From: Spirochaetales bacterium | GTDB taxonomy: Bacteria > Spirochaetota > Spirochaetia > DSM-2461 | DNA: 6,353 nt | Direction of reading: 5' to 3' | Assembly: GCA_002748225.1 (NCBI GenBank) | Contig: PDRU01000105.1 | Span: 1-6,353, forward strand | In this document: positions 1 to 5,708 of the stretch, piece after piece | Layout: each line of letters begins with the position of its first letter | Numbering within the stretch: position 1 is the stretch's first letter | Notes under the pieces: model-generated | Seen by the model: only the letters and a program-made list of their open reading frames with translations | What the model was told of the DNA's origin: nothing | Databases searched by the model: none | Program-made: the position numbers and the translations under genes

Positions 1-36
1 TTATGGTTAAAGCAATACCGATTCACGGAGCAGGCC

Positions 37-258
37 ATGGAAGTGGACGAGAACGATATTTTCGACGAGAGTATTGATCCCTATGACCGCAGCCTTGACT
101 GTGAAGATGACGGAATTCCTGACAGCAGCGATTTAACCGAAGAAGAGCTGGAAGACAGCGATGATAACTGGGATGAAGACTGGAATGACGAAAACGATCC
201 TCTGGTTATTCCCCCCGCAGATTCGGAAGACGACGATTACGACGCGCTGGAAACTTGA
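37..258 (+). CDS. Highly acidic hypothetical protein, or acidic C-terminal tail of a larger protein cut by the window edge
   Basis: I do not recognise this gene. From the ATG at base 37 it encodes 73 residues with 22 Asp and 12 Glu, one Arg (residue 18) and no Lys, so it is strongly negatively charged and probably disordered. Two Trp lie in an acidic patch (residues 45 and 49), and there is a short hydrophobic Pro-bracketed stretch near residues 55-60. A GGAG at bases 27-30 lies six bases before the ATG and could be a ribosome binding site. However, the same frame has no stop back to base 1 (upstream codons read LWLKQYRFTEQA), so this may instead be the tail of a longer protein entering from the left. 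Its TGA lies 22 bases inside the end of rsfS on the opposite strand, giving convergent overlapping 3' ends. There is no signal peptide or membrane segment. Function unknown. Confidence 0.55.
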   Translation: MEVDENDIFDESIDPYDRSLDCEDDGIPDSSDLTEEELEDSDDNWDEDWNDENDPLVIPPADSEDDDYDALET

Positions 259-605
259 GTTCCCCGGAACACAACTTCCGCTTCAAACCAGCGTTCTTCC
301 AGCGCGTAGAAATTACGGGCTTCGGCGTTCATTAGACTGACAACAACTTCTCCGCCGTCAATAATTTTCCAGATTGCCTCTTCACTCCGCTTGGTTTTTT
401 CCGTATCCATACCCATTTTGTACATTTCCTGACGGACAATTTCCGCCAGACCGTGCATGTGCACGCGGCTGCGCACCGTGGCAATAATCAGCCAGGAGGT
501 CCATGAACACTCCTCTCCCATCCGCAGGCACAGCACATCGCCGCCGCCGGCGTCCTGAATAAGTGTTCCCAGCTCTGCTATTCTGCTATTTGACATAACG
601 TCCAT
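237..605 (-). CDS. rsfS: Ribosomal silencing factor RsfS (Iojap/DUF143 family)
   Basis: RsfS binds ribosomal protein L14 on the 50S subunit and blocks subunit joining, lowering translation in starved cells; it acts in the cytoplasm. The 122-residue product has the usual family length and landmarks: a hydrophobic strand followed by a helix (WLIIATVRSRVHMHGLAEI, about residues 38-56), then WKIIDGGEVVVSLM (79-92), then the AR-FYALEERW block (96-106). I chose the ATG at 605 because GGGGAAGGA (611-619) ends five bases before it. The next ATG (596, protein beginning MSNSR) would be 14 bases from that site, and the frame upstream of 605 is only LCP-gene sequence in another frame. The start overlaps the end of the LCP gene by 20 bases, which suggests translational coupling. 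It is the last gene of the operon, and I see no hairpin-plus-T-run terminator after it. Confidence 0.9.
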   Translation of the reverse strand: MDVMSNSRIAELGTLIQDAGGGDVLCLRMGEECSWTSWLIIATVRSRVHMHGLAEIVRQEMYKMGMDTEKTKRSEEAIWKIIDGGEVVVSLMNAEARNFYALEERWFEAEVVFRGTQVSSAS

Positions 606-1794
606 CAAAATCCTTCCCCAGTATAACGGTAACATCAACCGTTTCATCTCTGTTTTCATCAATGCGCGAATGAATTCTGCCGCAGCGAATCAATTCGGCT
701 ACCTGCCGGGCCGCGTCCGGATTTCCCCTTCTGTCCAGCACAACCGTCTGTTCGTAATCGTTTCTGTCCGCGTTTGTTACAGAAGAAAGCCGGAAACCGT
801 AACTCCGGAATATCTGGGCCGTCCGTGAAGCCAGTCCGGTAACCTGTGTACCGTTGAGTATTTCCACCCGCACAGTCAGAAGCTTTTCACCGAAGGTACC
901 GGCTTTAGCCAGAGTTTCCGCTACCCTCTGAACGGTTTCCCGGATAAGTTTGCCTTCATAGTGGGGAAAGAGCACTGTCTGCCCGTCCAGTAAACGCCTG
1001 TTGCCGAGCACTCCCTGAAAAATGGTGCGTCCGGTATCAAGAGTCTCCAGAAAAGTAAGCAGAGACACCAGTCCCTTGTCATCCAGATTCGTATCAAACA
1101 CGCTCAGAACAAACGGATAAACCTCTTCGGAAGTAAGATATCTGCCCTTGCTCCCCAGCGAAGAGAGCAGGGCCTGAACAACGCGGTGTTCCCGTCCTGT
1201 CCGTTTATCAATTACTTCACCCTCAGGCAGATATTCCAGGTAGGAGCGGGCTTTTGCCCCGTCCAGACTCACCCCCCCCGGCGGAAAAAGATAGCGCCTG
1301 TTTTCAACGGTATCATCCACCGCGTTGGGAATGAATATATCAATTCCTCCGGCCAGGTCCACCAGTTTCTCAAAATTATCCGCGGAAAGACGGATACGGA
1401 AGTCGGGTGAAACGCCCAGAAGCTTTCCGGCTTCGGCTTCATACACTTCCAGATTCTCCGGATTGTAGAGAGACTCCAGTCTGTCCACGCGATCGACAGT
1501 ACTCAGCAGCCCTCCTGTTTCTTCCGGAATATTGATAAGCGCCGAAAGGCCGGTTTCGGGGTAAATCATCAGCATTTCAGTCAGCAGCGGTTTTTCCCCG
1601 TCATCAATAACCAGCAGTATGTTCAGCAGATCCTGATTTTTAACCCTTTCGGTAAACAGATCCACCCGGAGCGTCAGTACCGCCCAGATAACAGTACCGG
1701 CCATTAAAATAACAATAAGGGCCATATACCACGCGGCATTCTGACTGTGCCGCACCTGCTGACTGCCGGTATTATGTCCTGTGTTCTGCAGCAT
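586..1794 (-). CDS. LCP/LytR_C membrane protein with degenerate LCP active site
   Basis: This is a single-pass membrane protein of 402 residues. It has a short N-terminal cytoplasmic stretch, a transmembrane helix at about 23-42, an LCP (LytR-CpsA-Psr) domain at about 57-230, a linker, and a LytR_C domain at about 308-395 (VEILNGT at 310-316, a GNPDAARQVAELI helix, and DVTVILGKDF at the end). LCP enzymes normally transfer lipid-linked glycopolymers to the cell wall. Fold landmarks are present: NILLVIDD (58-65), GGIDIFIPNAVDD (149-161), LDGAKA (177-182) and RTGREHR (198-204). The family's usual R-S-D-T-M and IPRDT motifs read L-T-E-M and IPEET here, and the YxRxR motif reads YLEYL, so catalysis is doubtful. 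The start is the ATG at 1794, preceded by AGAGGGG; a TTG at 1812 is the alternative. It overlaps nadD by 23 bases and rsfS by 20. The role is inferred as envelope-associated. Confidence 0.82.
   Translation of the reverse strand: MLQNTGHNTGSQQVRHSQNAAWYMALIVILMAGTVIWAVLTLRVDLFTERVKNQDLLNILLVIDDGEKPLLTEMLMIYPETGLSALINIPEETGGLLSTVDRVDRLESLYNPENLEVYEAEAGKLLGVSPDFRIRLSADNFEKLVDLAGGIDIFIPNAVDDTVENRRYLFPPGGVSLDGAKARSYLEYLPEGEVIDKRTGREHRVVQALLSSLGSKGRYLTSEEVYPFVLSVFDTNLDDKGLVSLLTFLETLDTGRTIFQGVLGNRRLLDGQTVLFPHYEGKLIRETVQRVAETLAKAGTFGEKLLTVRVEILNGTQVTGLASRTAQIFRSYGFRLSSVTNADRNDYEQTVVLDRRGNPDAARQVAELIRCGRIHSRIDENRDETVDVTVILGKDFDGRYVK
611..619 (-). promoter_or_regulatory. Ribosome binding site deciding the rsfS start
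   Basis: GGGGAAGGA on the minus strand, inside the last codons of the LCP gene, ends five bases before the ATG at 605 and 14 bases before the ATG at 596. This spacing favours the 605 start. Confidence 0.6.
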
Positions 1795-2356
1795 ACAGTC
1801 CCCTCTGAGCAATATAAGCCGCTACGGACTCGGGCACCAGCCCCTCCAGGCTTTCACCCCGGGCTATACGGGAGCGTAAATCCGTAGAAGAATGAGGCCA
1901 AAGCTCATTATCCAGCCGCAGACAGGGAAACGGAAAAAGCGGCGGCGGACCGCTCAGACGCCGGGCCAGTATTATTTCCACTTCGGCAGCCAGTTCTCCG
2001 GCCTTCTTCCACGAAGAAAACCCCTCAGCCAGATCATCGCCTATAATAAAACCCGGCCGGCCGGAAACAATTCCTTCTTCTTTCAGCTGCCGGACTGTGT
2101 CTATGCTGTAGGAGGGGCCTTCCCTGTCCATTTCGCCGGTCCAGATACAGGCCCATTCCAGAGGATCAAGCACCTCTTTCAGCATGGCTGTCCGGTCGGC
2201 CGCGTCAGCACCCCCGCTCAGGTGTTTGTGCGGAGGAGACGCGGCGGGAATAAAAAGAATTCTACTGTAAACCGTCTGCTCCCTGACCGTTCTTGCCAGG
2301 GCCAGATGCCCTGAATGAACCGGATCAAAAGAACCTCCGAAAATAGCTGTTTTCAC
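1772..2356 (-). CDS. nadD: Nicotinate-nucleotide adenylyltransferase NadD
   Basis: NadD joins nicotinate mononucleotide and ATP to give deamido-NAD and pyrophosphate, the penultimate step of NAD synthesis, in the cytoplasm. The 194-residue product is the normal family length. It carries the nucleotidyltransferase signature GGSFDPVHSGHL (7-18, with the catalytic-type His14 and His17), PPHK (41-44), the substrate-binding SYSIDTV (82-88), IGDD followed by Trp116 (105-116), and the C-terminal SSTDLRSRI (156-164) equivalent to the ISSTxIR motif. The start is a GTG whose bases form a GTGA overlap with the obgE stop codon. AGAGAGGAAG lies nine bases upstream, so translation is probably coupled to obgE. 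Its 3' end overlaps the LCP gene by 23 bases. All key residues appear intact. Confidence 0.95.
   Translation of the reverse strand: MKTAIFGGSFDPVHSGHLALARTVREQTVYSRILFIPAASPPHKHLSGGADAADRTAMLKEVLDPLEWACIWTGEMDREGPSYSIDTVRQLKEEGIVSGRPGFIIGDDLAEGFSSWKKAGELAAEVEIILARRLSGPPPLFPFPCLRLDNELWPHSSTDLRSRIARGESLEGLVPESVAAYIAQRGLYAAEHRT
1800..1806 (-). promoter_or_regulatory. Ribosome binding site fixing the LCP gene start
   Basis: AGAGGGG on the minus strand ends five bases before the ATG at 1794. It lies within the six-codon stretch that would be coding if the TTG at 1812 were used, so the ATG is preferred. The site is inside the nadD coding region, so it would be exposed while nadD is translated. Confidence 0.6.
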
Positions 2357-3348
2357 CAGCGCTGGCTTCCTCTCTGCAGAAAAATATCGGTCAGTGCATC
2401 CATGCCCTGACGGCTGAAAACAGAAATTCCCAGTACGGGCCTGCCGGGATAAGCCTGCTTGAGCAATTTCAGTTTTTCACCTGTTTCATCCAGATCGGTT
2501 TTGGAACCGATAATAAGAAAATCCTTCTCCAGAAGCTCTTCATTGAAGTTTTTCAGCTCTTCCAGAAGCAGCTCCACAGCCTCTACAGGATTGTCTTCAC
2601 CAAGGTCCGTCATTATAGCCAGTGACGCAGAACGCCCCACATGACGCAGGAATTTATGCCCCAGACCGGCCCCTTCCGATGCGCCCTCTATTAAACCGGG
2701 AATGTCCACAATAACCACTTCCGTTTCGCCGCGGCGCAGAACGCCCAGATGGGGAATTTTGGTGGTAAACGGATAGGCGCCCACTTTGGACTGCGCCGCG
2801 GTCAGCGCGTTAATAAGGCTGGACTTCCCCGCGCTGGGCATTCCGACAAGTCCGATATCTCCTATAAGCGCCAGTTCCAGACTTATTTCAAGAGACGCGC
2901 CGGGTTTGCCTTCCTGGGCGTATTCGGGTTTCTGATTCCGCGCAGAGCGGAAATGCCAGTTTCCCAGACCGCCGATCCCGCCTTCCAGGCACACCCACTG
3001 CTCTCCTTCGCTGTTCCGGGAGAAATCATGGAGCACTCTGCCTGTACTGCTTTGAAGGATCCGTGTACCCGGAGGAACGGGTATCAGCATGTCGCTGCCG
3101 TCACGGCCGTGCATGCGCCTGCCCCGGCCGGGTTCACCATTTTGCGCGCGGAAAGCGGTTTTGCCTCTCAAATGGGCCAGCGTGGAAAGGTTGCGGCGTG
3201 TTTCAAATACCACATTGCCGCCCCGGCCTCCGTCACCGCCGTCCGGTCCTCCCCGGGGCACGTATTTTTCCCGCCGAAAAGAACGGCTGCCTGCTCCGCC
3301 GTCGCCGGAATGGACCGTAAAACGGGTTTCGTCCACGAAGGCGGACAT
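2353..3348 (-). CDS. obgE: Obg-family GTPase (CgtA/ObgE), short form without C-terminal OCT domain
   Basis: Obg is an essential GTPase that binds the 50S subunit, helps its late assembly and links growth to nucleotide levels. The 331-residue protein has the glycine-rich Obg fold at about 1-158 (FRREKYVPRGGPDGGDGG at 24-41) followed by the GTPase domain. The GTPase motifs are G1 GMPSAGKSS (169-177), switch I YPFTTKIPHLG (192-202) and G3 DIPGLIEG (215-222). G4 is SKTD at 282-285 in place of the usual NKxD, and the G5 region is ISVFSRQG (309-315), where SA is more typical. The protein ends soon after the G domain, so the OCT domain and acidic tail found in some relatives are absent. The ATG is six bases after the rpmA stop and has only a weak GAGAG site ten bases upstream, so it may depend on translation of rpmA. 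The stop overlaps nadD. Confidence 0.95.
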   Translation of the reverse strand: MSAFVDETRFTVHSGDGGAGSRSFRREKYVPRGGPDGGDGGRGGNVVFETRRNLSTLAHLRGKTAFRAQNGEPGRGRRMHGRDGSDMLIPVPPGTRILQSSTGRVLHDFSRNSEGEQWVCLEGGIGGLGNWHFRSARNQKPEYAQEGKPGASLEISLELALIGDIGLVGMPSAGKSSLINALTAAQSKVGAYPFTTKIPHLGVLRRGETEVVIVDIPGLIEGASEGAGLGHKFLRHVGRSASLAIMTDLGEDNPVEAVELLLEELKNFNEELLEKDFLIIGSKTDLDETGEKLKLLKQAYPGRPVLGISVFSRQGMDALTDIFLQRGSQRW

Positions 3349-3354
3349 AGACTT

Positions 3355-3609
3355 TTAACTCTCGGTAACGATGGAAACCCGCTTTTTACCCTTTCTGAAA
3401 TGAAAGAGAACGGTTCCTGCCGCTTTGGCGAAAAGTGTATCGTCTTTTCCCCGGCCGACATTGTCTCCGGGATGAATGCGGGTACCTTTCTGGCGGATAA
3501 GAATTTCTCCAGCTTTAACAAACTGACCGCCGAAGCGCTTAACACCCAGTCTCTGGGCATTGGAATCGCGGCCGTTTTTGGACGAACCGCCGCCTTTTTT
3601 ATGAGCCAT
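3355..3609 (-). CDS. rpmA: 50S ribosomal protein L27 (bL27)
   Basis: L27 is a 50S protein whose N-terminal tail reaches the peptidyl-transferase centre and helps position tRNA ends. The 84-residue protein begins MAHKKGGGSSKNGRDSNAQ, the mature-type N terminus, and continues through RLGVKRFGGQ and the GTRIHPGDNVGRGKDDTLFA core. The start is the ATG at 3609, with GAGGAG about seven bases upstream. An in-frame TAG lies only five codons before it, so no Firmicutes-type cleavable leader can be encoded here. The ATG lies within the last codons of prp, which overlaps it by 11 bases, so the two are translationally coupled. The stop is six bases before obgE. Identification is secure. Confidence 0.97.
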   Translation of the reverse strand: MAHKKGGGSSKNGRDSNAQRLGVKRFGGQFVKAGEILIRQKGTRIHPGDNVGRGKDDTLFAKAAGTVLFHFRKGKKRVSIVTES

Positions 3610-3967
3610 CAGAACTCTCCTCTATATGGACCGAAACGGAACCGGGATATTCACCGGCAACATCGGCCAGGGCCTGCAGCAGAGTATCGGTTACTCCCCG
3701 CAGCCACTCATCCGTGTCTTCAGGCCGCTCATTAATAACCAGAGAGAGGTTCCCCGGTTCCAAAGCGTTCCCGTCGACTGTCCATCCCGGCCGGGCGGCT
3801 GTTACACGTGCCACAGACCGGGCCATCAGGCTGATAATGCCGCACACAGGGTTCATTCCGGAATTTTTCCGCCGAAAGCGGCGGTTTCCGGGATAATCAG
3901 CATGCCCCGTCATCTCAAGCCGTTTCAGAGAGCCGGAGGAATCCAGGTTCAGCAAAATATCAACCAA
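3599..3967 (-). CDS. prp: Prp-family ribosomal-processing cysteine protease (YsxB/DUF464)
   Basis: In Firmicutes, Prp removes an N-terminal extension from L27 before ribosome assembly. The 122-residue product lies between rplU and rpmA, the classic position for this family. It carries the catalytic His in GHA (His22) and the catalytic Cys in VCGIIS (Cys42), so the dyad looks intact. As I recall the Staphylococcus protein, its pair is 12 residues apart; here it is 20 apart, with a basic insertion (NRRFRRKNSG) in the loop. A C-terminal helix (DEWLRGVTDTLLQALADVA) matches the family pattern. The start is a TTG 11 bases after the rplU stop, with a weak GCGGGTG site; it places His22 at the usual position, and a second TTG four codons later is possible. 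The neighbouring L27 lacks a cleavable leader, so the substrate is uncertain. Confidence 0.85.
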   Translation of the reverse strand: MVDILLNLDSSGSLKRLEMTGHADYPGNRRFRRKNSGMNPVCGIISLMARSVARVTAARPGWTVDGNALEPGNLSLVINERPEDTDEWLRGVTDTLLQALADVAGEYPGSVSVHIEESSDGS

Positions 3968-3978
3968 AAGACACCCGC

Positions 3979-4290
3979 TTAACCGGTAATGTCCTTCACT
4001 TCAATCATGCAGTACTTCTGCCGGTGTCCCTGATTCCGGTGATAACCCTTGCGGCGTTTAAACTTGATAACGTTAATTTTGCGGTCTTTCACCGTTTCGC
4101 CAACAGTGGCGGTTACTTTGGCGCCTTTCACATAGGGAGTGCCGATTTTCGGCCCCTTGTCACCGGAAAGCATCAGTACAGAATCGAATTCGACCGTTTT
4201 ACCAGCCTCTTCACCAAGGAGATCCAGCCTGATCTGACTGCCTTTCTCTACTTTGTACTGTTTACCCTTAATTTCAACCAGAGCGTACAT
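3979..4290 (-). CDS. rplU: 50S ribosomal protein L21 (bL21)
   Basis: L21 binds 23S rRNA, next to L20, in the 50S subunit. The 103-residue protein is the standard bacterial length. It starts MYALVEIKGKQYKVEKG, has the beta-barrel region around GDKGPKIGTPYVKGAKV, and ends with the family signature KFKRRKGYHRNQGHRQKY (77-94) and a short tail without a lysine-rich extension. The ATG is preceded by AGAGGA about ten bases upstream. It is the first gene of the seven-gene operon, with a sigma-70-like promoter about 50-80 bases upstream and prp 11 bases downstream. Confidence 0.97.
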   Translation of the reverse strand: MYALVEIKGKQYKVEKGSQIRLDLLGEEAGKTVEFDSVLMLSGDKGPKIGTPYVKGAKVTATVGETVKDRKINVIKFKRRKGYHRNQGHRQKYCMIEVKDITG

Positions 4291-4339
4291 CCTAAACCAG
4301 TCCTCTTGAAAAAAATCACGCTGTAAGGCGTATCGGCCA

Positions 4340-4369
4340 TATATAGCATCGGCAGGGGCTGGAGGTCAA
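4340..4369 (-). promoter_or_regulatory. Candidate sigma-70-type promoter for rplU-prp-rpmA-obgE-nadD-LCP-rsfS
   Basis: On the minus strand, TTGACC (4364-4369, five of six matches to TTGACA) is followed 18 bases later by TATATA (4340-4345, five of six matches to TATAAT). A 17-base spacing is also possible using CTATAT. The site begins only five bases after the queH stop and predicts a leader of roughly 40-45 bases before the rplU ATG. A promoter is expected here because this is the longest gap in the minus-strand array, and ribosomal protein genes are normally strongly transcribed. Confidence 0.6.
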
Positions 4370-4374
4370 CACCT

Positions 4375-5049
4375 TCAGGAATTAACTGCCTTCTGAAACT
4401 GACACTTACCGGAAGATTTTTTATCGTCCTCCGCTCTGCACAGCCTGCAGGACTGATAATTGTTGACAAGAGCGTATTCACAGCCGCAGTATGTCTGCCG
4501 GTAAAAGTTGTACTGCTGAATAATTTCCCTCTGACGATCGGCCAGGCCGCCTTTGCGCCAGTTATTTTCCCAGAAGGAAACGCCGGGGAACAGGGCCGCC
4601 GCTTCCTGTCCGGCCTTGTTGATCTGTTCCAGATTTTTCCAGCGTGAAGTGGCCAGCGTGGTGGCAAACATGGAATAGCCGTTTTTATGGGCATATTCAG
4701 CAGTAGCTTTCATACGGATAAGGAAGCACTGAAAGCAGCGCTCCCCCCGCTCCGGCTCATCCCTCCATTTGAGGGTTTTTAAAAGCCATTCCCTGTGAGT
4801 CCAGTCCATATCAATGAATTCCAGCCCCAGAGACTCTGCGTAGCGCTTGTTTTCCGACTTGCGTATTTCATATTCCCTGCGGGGGTGAATGTTGGGATTG
4901 TAATAGAAAAACACAGGTGTAATACCGTTCTGCATGAGAAACTCAACCATTGCGGAGGAACAGGGGGCGCAGCAGGAATGCAGAAGAAGCGTATTGGTAT
5001 CGGAAGGCTTGTTCTGTATCATTCTGGCTCTGACGGCGTCTTTTTTCAT
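4375..5049 (-). CDS. queH: Epoxyqueuosine reductase QueH
   Basis: QueH (formerly DUF208) reduces epoxyqueuosine to queuosine at position 34 of GUN-anticodon tRNAs. It is the non-orthologous replacement of the cobalamin-dependent QueG and is an iron-sulfur enzyme. The 224-residue product has the family cysteines: HSCCAPC (Cys26, 27, 30), CFQC (Cys105, 108) and YCGCEYAL (Cys188, 190), the last being the likely redox pair. It also has the conserved FYYNPNIHPRREYEIRK (47-63) and the ATTLATSRWKN segment (129-139). Further cysteines (201, 204, 216) lie in the C-terminal tail. The ATG at 5049 is chosen because AGGAG precedes it by four bases; a TTG at 5067 would lie inside the upstream gene. The stop of the SGNH hydrolase gene ends one base before this start, so the two are cotranscribed. 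Cytoplasmic. Confidence 0.93.
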   Translation of the reverse strand: MKKDAVRARMIQNKPSDTNTLLLHSCCAPCSSAMVEFLMQNGITPVFFYYNPNIHPRREYEIRKSENKRYAESLGLEFIDMDWTHREWLLKTLKWRDEPERGERCFQCFLIRMKATAEYAHKNGYSMFATTLATSRWKNLEQINKAGQEAAALFPGVSFWENNWRKGGLADRQREIIQQYNFYRQTYCGCEYALVNNYQSCRLCRAEDDKKSSGKCQFQKAVNS

Positions 5050-5050
5050 A

Positions 5051-5689
5051 CTACTCCTGCTCAACAATGGCCCGGGCTACAAGACGGCCCAGAATTTCCA
5101 GCTGACTTTCTTCAAAATGAACGCCGTCCGCGTTACTGAAACGCACGTGTTTTCCAGCATCCAGCAGACGGATTTTACTGCCATAAGGCTTCATTTCCCG
5201 CATTTTTTGAAATTCAGCGGGGAATTGAAGCGATTTTTCCCGGGAGCCGGCAAACATGGAGTCAAAGTCCGAGAGCTGCCGCACCTCGGGCGGTATCAGC
5301 ACCAGAATTTCCGGAGGCGCTCCGTCCACACCGCTCTCTGACTTATACACAATATCAGTCAGTACTCCAACGCCCGCCGCAATATCGCAGGCCGGCAGGG
5401 AAAAGCGCTGTTTCAGATCGTTGGTTCCCAGCATAATGACAACCCAGTCGAGCGGTTTATGGCTGGCCAGACAGGCCGGCAGATAGGCCGCCCCGTTTTT
5501 ATGACCTTCTATGGGATCCTCCCAGACAGTGGTTCTGCCGTTCTGCCCTTCGGGAATAACCAGATAGCCGCTGCCAAGCTCACGCTGCAGTACAGTTGTC
5601 CAGCGCTTTTCATAGGGGTAGCCGCCTGAGGGAAAAACCGGATTGTATCCCCAGGTATTTGAATCGCCATAGCATAAAACGGTTTTCAT
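5051..5689 (-). CDS. SGNH/GDSL-family hydrolase (arylesterase-like)
   Basis: This is a serine esterase, lipase or acyl-hydrolase of the SGNH superfamily; the substrate cannot be read from the sequence. The 212-residue protein has block I YGDSNTWG (7-14, nucleophile Ser10), a block II glycine in EGQNGRTT (47-54), block III GTND (88-91, oxyanion Asn90), and block V DGVHF (188-192, with Asp188 and His191 of the triad). The GDSNTWG form and small size resemble the arylesterase/acyltransferase-like SGNH proteins of the mycobacterial Ms0352 type. There is no signal peptide or membrane segment, so it is probably cytoplasmic. The ATG is preceded by GGAGG six bases upstream. It is the first gene of a pair with queH, one base apart, but no functional link to queuosine is known to me. 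Confidence 0.9.
   Translation of the reverse strand: MKTVLCYGDSNTWGYNPVFPSGGYPYEKRWTTVLQRELGSGYLVIPEGQNGRTTVWEDPIEGHKNGAAYLPACLASHKPLDWVVIMLGTNDLKQRFSLPACDIAAGVGVLTDIVYKSESGVDGAPPEILVLIPPEVRQLSDFDSMFAGSREKSLQFPAEFQKMREMKPYGSKIRLLDAGKHVRFSNADGVHFEESQLEILGRLVARAIVEQE
5054..5058 (-). promoter_or_regulatory. Ribosome binding site of queH embedded in the end of the upstream gene
   Basis: AGGAG on the minus strand is formed by the final Gln and Glu codons just before the TAG of the SGNH hydrolase gene. It ends four bases before the queH ATG, supporting the 5049 start and coupled translation. Confidence 0.6.
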
Positions 5690-5708
5690 TCCGGCCCTCC
5701 GTCAGGGA

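Noticed and set aside
606..662. Longer version of rsfS starting at 662
   Set aside because: The extra residues correspond to no part of the family, and a good ribosome binding site sits directly before the ATG at 605.
1795..1812. TTG start for the LCP gene at 1812
   Set aside because: A strong AGAGGGG site lies inside this extension at the right distance from the ATG at 1794.
3168..3560. Minus-strand open frame of 130 codons over rpmA and the start of obgE
   Set aside because: It is a frame-shifted shadow of L27 and Obg, both of which are complete and unmistakable in their own frames.
2749..3735. Long plus-strand open frame of 328 codons across obgE and rpmA
   Set aside because: It is antisense to two certain genes, has low-complexity, Cys/Arg/Pro-rich composition without any recognisable domain, and follows from the codon bias of obgE.
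4248..4694. Minus-strand open frame of 148 codons spanning the end of queH and the start of rplU
   Set aside because: It lies in a different frame from queH, which has clear family motifs here, and it crosses the promoter region; the product looks random.
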